Assembly: GCA_013153895.1 (NCBI GenBank)
Contig: JAADDN010000199.1
Coordinates: 1-10,270, forward strand
Direction of reading: 5' to 3'
Origin: Thermoproteota archaeon
Lineage (GTDB): Archaea > Thermoproteota > Thermoprotei > Thermoproteales > Thermocladiaceae
DNA length: 10,270 bases
In this document: positions 6,822-10,270 of the stretch, one piece after another
Numbering within the stretch: position 1 is the stretch's first letter
How the letters are laid out: every line of letters begins with the position of its first letter
Position numbers and translations under genes: made by a program
The notes under the pieces: generated by a model
The model's database searches: none
Told to the model about the DNA's origin: nothing
The model's input: the letters and a program-made list of their open reading frames with translations, nothing else

Positions 6822-7400
6822 ATGTCGAGAGAAGAGCTTATAGATAAGATAGCAGTACATGTGAGAGAGATACTTAAGCTAGTAGGAGAGGATCCAGATC
6901 GACCTGACCTGAGAGAGACTCCTATTAGAGTTGCTAAGGCACTTCTCGAGCTTACTGAAGGACTACGGAAGGAGCCTCCTCATGTTAAGTTCTTCAAGAC
7001 TGGTAGAAAAATTGAAAGTTATGTCATAGTTGAGAACATAGAGTTCTTCAGCTTATGTGAACATCATCTGCTACCAGTAATAGGATATGTCTCAGTAGCA
7101 TACAAACCTGAGCATGATGAGGTTCCAGGACTTAGCAAAGTTGTGAGACTAGTGCAATGGTTTTCTAAGAGACTAATATTACAGGAGAGGTTCACTAGAG
7201 AGCTAGCTGAGATCCTTCTAGAGAAATTGAAGGCAAGCTCAGTATACTGTAAAGTATTTGGACTACATCTCTGTACAATGCTTAGAGGAGTCAGATCACG
7301 AACATCGAGACTCTTAACAGAGGCTTGGGCAGGTGAGATAACTAGAGAAGAGTTAGATATGTTAAGAAAGCTTGTTAAATGTAAGACACTGAGAATATAG
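6822..7400 (+). CDS. folE: GTP cyclohydrolase I, type IA
   Basis: Converts GTP to dihydroneopterin triphosphate, the entry to pterin/folate cofactors and to preQ0 for archaeosine in tRNA. The 192 residues show the full type IA signature: EDPDRPDLRETPIRVAKALLE (23-43), FFSLCEHHLLP (75-85) and GLSKVVRLVQWFSKRL (103-118). After QERFTRELAE comes GLHLCTMLRGV (147-157). Zinc ligands are C79, H82 and C151; H81 and H149 fit the catalytic histidines. ATG 6822 is preferred. A TTG at 6813, three codons earlier, lies exactly 26 bases from a TATA-like box and is possible. A TTG at 6741 would run into tatC and adds unrelated residues. Two bases separate its stop from nucS. Many archaea use the unrelated MptA for this step, so the bacterial/eukaryotic-type enzyme is notable. 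Confidence 0.96.
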   Translation: MSREELIDKIAVHVREILKLVGEDPDRPDLRETPIRVAKALLELTEGLRKEPPHVKFFKTGRKIESYVIVENIEFFSLCEHHLLPVIGYVSVAYKPEHDEVPGLSKVVRLVQWFSKRLILQERFTRELAEILLEKLKASSVYCKVFGLHLCTMLRGVRSRTSRLLTEAWAGEITREELDMLRKLVKCKTLRI

Positions 7401-7402
7401 TA

Positions 7403-8206
7403 GTGAGCTCGAGAGGTCTAGATATAACAACATTCTTCAAGGACACAACTCAACAAGATTCTGCAGATAATTGCATAATATTGAAGGATCCAGAAGTAGA
7501 AGAAGCTGTGAAACTCATAAACGCTAACAGGCATAGAAGAGTCATAATAATCTATGGAAAGCTCAGAGCTACGTATGAAGGTAGAGCTAAGGCATCACTT
7601 GATCTTGCTCCTAGAATACTCATACTTAAACCTGATGGAACTCTACTAATACATGAATCCACAAAGAGAGAACCAGTCATATGGCAACCACCACGTGCAG
7701 TAAACTATGCATCTATAGAGGATGGTGTTCTCACAATAAAATCAACACGTACAAATCCATACGAGGTTGTTAAGATAGAGATACCACTACTCTACTTCCT
7801 AGGACTCTTCAATGTTGGGCTAACAGAGAACTACAAGGTAATAGGTACAGAGAAAGATGTTGTAGATCTATTAGTGAGGAAGATAGACATAGTTGAGAAG
7901 GGTCTCAAAATAATAGCACGTGAATATCAGACTATTGCAGGAAACATCGATATTCTTGCAGAAGACTCGAATGGTAATATTGTTGTCATAGAAGTGAAGA
8001 GAGGTATGGCAGGTCCAGAAGCTGTTCATCAACTTAAGAGGTATGTAGAAGTATTATCAAAAACTTCTCAGAAACCTGTAAGAGGAATACTTGTAGCAGA
8101 AGATATATCGTCAAGTGCGTACAAGTACTTGAGAGATTATGGGTTCAAGTTCGTTAGGATTAGTAGAAAACTGTTAGAGGATCTACAGAGACAGTTAACA
8201 TCTTAA
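7403..8206 (+). CDS. nucS: Mismatch/branched-DNA endonuclease NucS (EndoMS)
   Basis: Restriction-enzyme-like nuclease that cuts both strands around mismatches (EndoMS activity) and acts on branched ends; it works with the PCNA clamp. The 267 residues have the N-terminal DNA-binding half with YGKLRATYEGRAKASL (51-66), LKPDGTLLIHE (75-85) and WQPPRAVNY (94-102). The catalytic core is complete: GNIDIL (D183), IEVKRG (E197, K199) and QLKRY (Q210). The D-x13-E-x-K spacing equals that of the Pyrococcus enzyme. Relative to euryarchaeal NucS the N-terminus is extended and contains GLDITTFF (5-12), which resembles a PCNA-interacting peptide except for G at the Q position. No such motif is visible at the C-terminus, where Pyrococcus carries it. 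The start is GTG, two bases after folE. The stop overlaps the convergent gene by 4 bases. Confidence 0.95.
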   Translation: MSSRGLDITTFFKDTTQQDSADNCIILKDPEVEEAVKLINANRHRRVIIIYGKLRATYEGRAKASLDLAPRILILKPDGTLLIHESTKREPVIWQPPRAVNYASIEDGVLTIKSTRTNPYEVVKIEIPLLYFLGLFNVGLTENYKVIGTEKDVVDLLVRKIDIVEKGLKIIAREYQTIAGNIDILAEDSNGNIVVIEVKRGMAGPEAVHQLKRYVEVLSKTSQKPVRGILVAEDISSSAYKYLRDYGFKFVRISRKLLEDLQRQLTS

Positions 8207-8718
8207 GGAGCCACATATGTCAGTAAGGTAAGTATGAGTAATATCACTATCACTAGTGCAACATGTTCAGCATATAGTAATCCTATGCTCTTAACCATAC
8301 TCCAAGTCTTACTTTTATCTTCAGGAGTCTTAGATAATGCGTGAAGTATCAATGCTGCGAAGAATAGTACAGAATCAGCTGTAGGTACTGCAAAAAGTAG
8401 AGCTATCATGCATGCTAGAACTCCCTTAACAACTGCGAGAACTGGTGTAGTTAATCCTCCTGGTCCATAGTTGATACATACACCAAGGTAGAGTAGTTCT
8501 GATGATGTAAATCCAGCACCAACTATGGGGACTAGTGGTAGTATGTATGATTCTGCTATTCCTACAGCATTTATCTCAGTCTTACAGACAGTCTTAGCCA
8601 TTGATAACGGTATCTCTATTCCTAGTCCTGCTATGAAGCTTGATACGTATATTAACGTTACTGCAAATATCAGATATAGCCAGAGTCTATATAGGCTGTC
8701 CTTAGGTCTCTTAAACAT
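8203..8718 (-). CDS. Unknown integral membrane protein
   Basis: A 171-residue protein of no family I recognise. It has about four or five hydrophobic segments: 12-34, a weaker glycine/proline-rich stretch at 52-76, 92-110, 113-129 and 144-168. The loop at 130-140 (KTPEDKSKTW) is the only strongly polar part. Polar residues inside the hydrophobic part (E73 in FTSSELLYLG, D115 in PTADSVLFF, E151-H152) could have a transport or signalling role, but nothing identifies one. The ATG is preceded by a strong Shine-Dalgarno sequence inside the end of the phosphoribosyltransferase gene, one base before which that gene stops. The two are thus co-transcribed. A part in purine uptake or nucleotide metabolism is only a guess from this pairing. 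Confidence 0.75.
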   Translation of the reverse strand: MFKRPKDSLYRLWLYLIFAVTLIYVSSFIAGLGIEIPLSMAKTVCKTEINAVGIAESYILPLVPIVGAGFTSSELLYLGVCINYGPGGLTTPVLAVVKGVLACMIALLFAVPTADSVLFFAALILHALSKTPEDKSKTWSMVKSIGLLYAEHVALVIVILLILTLLTYVAP

Positions 8719-8719
8719 G

Positions 8720-9352
8720 TCACTCTACCTCCCTAATTCTAGATAATGCTAGCTTTATACATGCTGCAGGAACTTTAGAGAGATCTATTCCAAGTATCTT
8801 AGTTAAGTCCTCTATCACGGTCTTAACAGTAGATCCATAAGAGCTCATGCACTTTCTCATTAATGCTTCCATATCTTCAACACAGCTCCAAGGATATACT
8901 ATCCAGACTCCCGGATCCACATTTAGAGCTGAGTAATCAGGTATGAACTTTGCTTTCCCAACCTTAACATGGAGAGCAGCTGTCTTAACATCGACGTTTG
9001 TAAATCTTTTCTCAATCATCTCTTTAGCAAACTTCAAAGTATCTCCAGTATCAGCAACATCATCTACAATAAGTATCTTCTTACCAGAGAGATCTTCATT
9101 AGGAATGTCATGCCTAATCTTAACCTCTGGCAAGGTTGTTCCAGGTGCTGGCCAATGTTCAAGCTGTATCACAAGTATGTCCTTCACATTTAATACATCA
9201 CTTATAACCATAGCTGGTACAAGTCCTCCTCTAGCTATAGCTACTATAACATCAGGTCTCCACCCACTATCAAGAATCTTCTCACATAGTTTAACCATGT
9301 GACTATACACGTCCTCCCACGACAGAACCATGACACTGAACTTCTCGGCCAC
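8720..9352 (-). CDS. Purine-type phosphoribosyltransferase (COG2236-like)
   Basis: Type I phosphoribosyltransferase, likely salvaging a 6-oxopurine (hypoxanthine, guanine or xanthine) with PRPP to give the nucleotide in the cytoplasm. In the 210 residues, ARGGLVPAMVISDVL (40-54) forms the pyrophosphate loop. KKILIVDDVADTGDTL (91-106) is the PRPP-binding motif with the acidic pair D97-D98 and T102-G103. VDPGVWIVYPWSCVEDM (145-161) resembles the base-binding end of archaeal family members. An extra helical tail (about 162-210) is seen, longer than in minimal enzymes. GTG 9352 is chosen because a TATA-like box lies 26 bases upstream; an in-frame ATG at residue 8 is a weaker alternative. tRNA-Arg lies 45 bases upstream on the same strand. 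Base specificity cannot be read from the sequence. Confidence 0.92.
   Translation of the reverse strand: MAEKFSVMVLSWEDVYSHMVKLCEKILDSGWRPDVIVAIARGGLVPAMVISDVLNVKDILVIQLEHWPAPGTTLPEVKIRHDIPNEDLSGKKILIVDDVADTGDTLKFAKEMIEKRFTNVDVKTAALHVKVGKAKFIPDYSALNVDPGVWIVYPWSCVEDMEALMRKCMSSYGSTVKTVIEDLTKILGIDLSKVPAACIKLALSRIREVE
8727..8733 (-). promoter_or_regulatory. Shine-Dalgarno sequence of the membrane-protein gene
   Basis: The minus strand reads GGGAGGT, eight bases before the ATG at 8718 and within the last codons of the phosphoribosyltransferase gene. It fixes that start and indicates operon translation. Confidence 0.65.
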
Positions 9353-9374
9353 AGAGGTCTAGCTTAGAAGGGGT

Positions 9375-9381
9375 CTTTAAC
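9375..9381 (-). promoter_or_regulatory. TATA-like box of the phosphoribosyltransferase gene
   Basis: The minus strand reads GTTAAAG, centred 26 bases upstream of the GTG at 9352. It lies between the tRNA 3' end and the gene, giving the gene its own, probably leaderless, transcript. Confidence 0.5.
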
Positions 9382-9397
9382 AGATTCCTTATGCGTC

Positions 9398-9475
9398 TGG
9401 CGGCCCCGCCGGGATTTGAACCCGGGACCTACGGCTTAGGAGGCCGCCGCTCTATCCGGGCTGAGCTACGGGGCC
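9398..9475 (-). tRNA. tRNA-Arg (anticodon CCT)
   Basis: The minus strand folds as a complete 78-base cloverleaf including an encoded CCA. The acceptor stem is GGCCCCG/CGGGGCC with discriminator G, the D stem GCTC/GAGC, and the anticodon stem GCGGC/GCCGT with one G-T pair. The loop CTCCTAA has CCT at positions 34-36, reading the arginine codon AGG. The variable loop is five bases and the T arm is CCGGG-TTCAAAT-CCCGG. No intron is present. Stems are nearly all G-C although the surroundings are AT-rich, a common sign of a hyperthermophile. Its promoter is the TATA-like box at 9503-9513. Confidence 0.97.
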
Positions 9476-9502
9476 CTCTTGCTCACGATTCTCTTACTCT
9501 AA

Positions 9503-9513
9503 CCTTTTTAAGG
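9503..9513 (-). promoter_or_regulatory. TATA-like box of tRNA-Arg, possibly bidirectional
   Basis: The minus strand reads CCTTAAAAAGG, centred about 33 bases before the tRNA 5' end, giving a leader of about seven bases. The element is almost symmetric (CCTTTTTAAGG on the plus strand). In the other direction it predicts a plus-strand start near 9534, right at the RNA candidate described at 9535-9590. Confidence 0.45.
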
Positions 9514-9534
9514 GTTTCTTAACGATATTAATCT

Positions 9535-9590
9535 CAGATGAGGTTAGTGGGGATCTCTGAGCTCAGTGATGATAGGGTCCCCCTTACCGA
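9535..9590 (+). ncRNA. Candidate C/D-box-like small RNA
   Basis: Within this noncoding gap the plus strand shows D' box CTGA (9557-9560), a five-base spacer GCTCA, and a perfect C' box GTGATGA (9566-9572), the usual layout of the internal kink-loop of archaeal C/D guide RNAs. Weaker terminal boxes occur at the expected distances: CAGATGA (9535-9541, 5 of 7) as C and CCGA (9587-9590, 3 of 4) as D. The guide-sized intervals are 15 and 14 bases. A TATA-like element at 9503-9513 predicts transcription from about 9534. Against this, both end boxes are degenerate and the two guides pair with each other, so a different kink-turn RNA or chance remains possible. Confidence 0.35.
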
Positions 9591-9593
9591 TGT

Positions 9594-9604
9594 CTATATA
9601 TATC
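9594..9604 (+). promoter_or_regulatory. TATA box, probable hsp20 promoter
   Basis: CTATATATATC is the strongest TATA match in the gap. It predicts a start near 9624 and a leader of about 40 bases that contains GTGAGG (9649-9654) as ribosome binding site. A second box, TCTTAAAT (9635-9642), is centred 26 bases before the ATG at 9666 and would give a leaderless mRNA instead. The right arm of the inverted repeat falls between the two. Confidence 0.45.
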
Positions 9605-9662
9605 CTAGTGATATCGTTAAGCTCCTGCAACTAGTCTTAAATTATTATGTGAGGCTCTATGA

Positions 9663-10154
9663 ATGATGAGCTACATAGAGATCTCGAAACCCTCCACAAC
9701 CACGAGTACCGTGCCAACAAGCACCGATGTACAGACGCCACCAATAACGACGATAGCACAGGACATAGTTGCAACAGAGGCGACTGTTAGAGAAGCGTTA
9801 AGTAAGATAGCACCATCATATGGAAGATCGATAGTACGTGAACCACCAATAGACATGTACGATGAAGGAGATAGGATAGTACTCATGATAGATATGCCTG
9901 GAATACCAAAAGAGAACATAAAGGTCAGAGTAAGTATAGATACTGTAGAAGTATCAGCAGTACCTCACGGATTGAACGGTGGAAAGCTTATGAAAGCTGA
10001 GAGATTAGCAAACTTTAGATTGTATAGGAGAATACAGTTACCATGTAAGATAAAGCTTGGAGACGTTAAAGCATACTTGAAGGATGGAGTCCTCTATATA
10101 TATCTTCCCAAACTTCTAGACACTACCGAATCTCTAGATATCACGATAGAGTAA
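9663..10154 (+). CDS. hsp20: Small heat-shock protein, Hsp20/alpha-crystallin family
   Basis: ATP-independent chaperone that assembles into large oligomers and holds unfolding proteins in the cytoplasm. The 163 residues divide into three parts. A variable N-terminal arm rich in Thr, Ser and Pro (about 8-30) leads into a short helix. The alpha-crystallin domain (about 60-150) has PPIDMYDEGDRIVLMIDMPG, then a loop with GLNGG, RLYRRIQLP, and the closing signature KAYLKDGVLYIYLPK. A C-terminal tail holds the I-T-I motif (160-162), the IXI anchor that links subunits. Two adjacent ATG codons (9663, 9666) both work; the first has a GTGAGG ribosome site upstream, the second suits the leaderless box. 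Heat control could act through the inverted repeat upstream, which is inference. It is followed by an AT-rich gap. Confidence 0.93.
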   Translation: MMSYIEISKPSTTTSTVPTSTDVQTPPITTIAQDIVATEATVREALSKIAPSYGRSIVREPPIDMYDEGDRIVLMIDMPGIPKENIKVRVSIDTVEVSAVPHGLNGGKLMKAERLANFRLYRRIQLPCKIKLGDVKAYLKDGVLYIYLPKLLDTTESLDITIE

Positions 10155-10180
10155 GAAGGATCTACATAGTCTGACACGGC

Positions 10181-10270
10181 TTTTAAAAGTATCTATCGGT
10201 GATTTATAGACAATGAAGGGTTTATATATAGCATCTAGAGCATACTTCACTTAGGCATAGGGAGATGGAG
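10181..10270 (+). promoter_or_regulatory. AT-rich promoter-like region at the right edge
   Basis: After hsp20 there are two TATA-like boxes. TTTTAAAA (10181-10188) is centred about 28 bases before an ATG at 10213 that opens only 13 codons. TTTATATATAG (10221-10231) predicts a start near 10252, followed by GGGAG and an ATG at 10265 that runs off the window. A plus-strand gene probably begins at the edge; too little is visible to name it. Confidence 0.3.

Larger units (their letters stand above)
9519..9620. repeat. 12-base inverted repeat enclosing a second strong hairpin
   Basis: TTAACGATATTA (9519-9530) is the inverse of TGATATCGTTAA (9609-9620) in 11 of 12 positions; in RNA the odd pair becomes G-U. 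Inside it, GGTTAGTGGGGA (9542-9553) pairs with TCCCCCTTACC (9578-9588), with one mismatch and one bulge. At the tip lies the perfect palindrome CTGAGCTCAG (9557-9566). The nested arrangement fills most of the gap between tRNA-Arg and hsp20. It could be one folded RNA or DNA operator arms around the hsp20 TATA box. Confidence 0.6.

Noticed and set aside
8943..9302. Plus-strand reading frames inside the phosphoribosyltransferase gene
   Set aside because: Both frames are antisense shadows of a gene with clear PRPP-binding motifs.
9398..9475. tRNA intron or integrated element at tRNA-Arg
   Set aside because: The cloverleaf is uninterrupted, CCA is encoded, and there is no repeated tRNA 3' end or integrase in the window.
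9519..9630. H/ACA-type guide RNA interpretation of the tRNA-hsp20 gap
   Set aside because: The outer stem and kink-loop are suggestive, but no ACA box sits at the right distance after the lower stem and the pocket is too asymmetric.
1..10270. CRISPR array, insertion sequence or toxin-antitoxin module
   Set aside because: No regularly spaced direct repeats, transposase motifs or terminal inverted repeats with target duplications were seen, and the small gene at 3853-4086 has no toxin or antitoxin signature.

Overview
The window looks like chromosomal DNA of a thermophilic member of the Thermoproteota (Crenarchaeota), possibly near the Desulfurococcales; the order is inferred only. The evidence is eukaryote-type ribosomal protein L37e, archaeal RNase Z, the mismatch endonuclease NucS, TATA-box promoters instead of -35/-10 elements, several transcripts that look leaderless, common GTG/TTG starts, AT-rich codons (AGA, ATA, CTA), and a tRNA whose stems are nearly all G-C inside AT-rich DNA, as expected at high growth temperature. 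There is no sign of phage, transposon or CRISPR.

Layout. 1-2239 (minus): RNase Z followed, with a 17-base overlap, by a large ATP-grasp protein that continues into a HAD-type domain and runs off the left edge. 2368-3299 (plus): L37e and, two bases later, a one-helix membrane-anchored protein rich in N-glycosylation sequons. 3291-5118 (minus): a SpoIIM-like membrane protein, a small unknown protein overlapping it, and a zinc-dependent MDR alcohol/polyol dehydrogenase. 5158-8206 (plus): a tightly packed run of a CbiX-CbiC-like fusion, TatC, GTP cyclohydrolase I and NucS. 8203-9475 (minus): an unknown membrane protein, a purine-type phosphoribosyltransferase and tRNA-Arg(CCT). 9476-9662: a structured intergenic region with a C/D-box-like RNA candidate and a long inverted repeat. 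9663-10154 (plus): a small heat-shock protein. 10155-10270: AT-rich promoter-like DNA without a clear gene.

How the genes relate. Most are housekeeping: tRNA 3' processing (RNase Z), translation (L37e, tRNA-Arg), mismatch repair (NucS), Tat export (TatC), pterin precursor synthesis (FolE), purine salvage (PRTase) and protein quality control (Hsp20). No single pathway unites them. The parts most worth a second look are the ATP-grasp-HAD fusion, the CbiX-CbiC-like fusion whose methylmutase half has lost its usual catalytic residues, the structured RNA candidate between tRNA-Arg and hsp20, and a PCNA-binding-like motif at the NucS N-terminus.

Promoters. Upstream of rnz, L37e, the dehydrogenase and the PRTase, a TATA-like box is centred 26-28 bases before the chosen start codon, which implies leaderless mRNAs. 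Downstream genes in clusters (tatC, the 171-residue membrane protein) instead have Shine-Dalgarno sequences.
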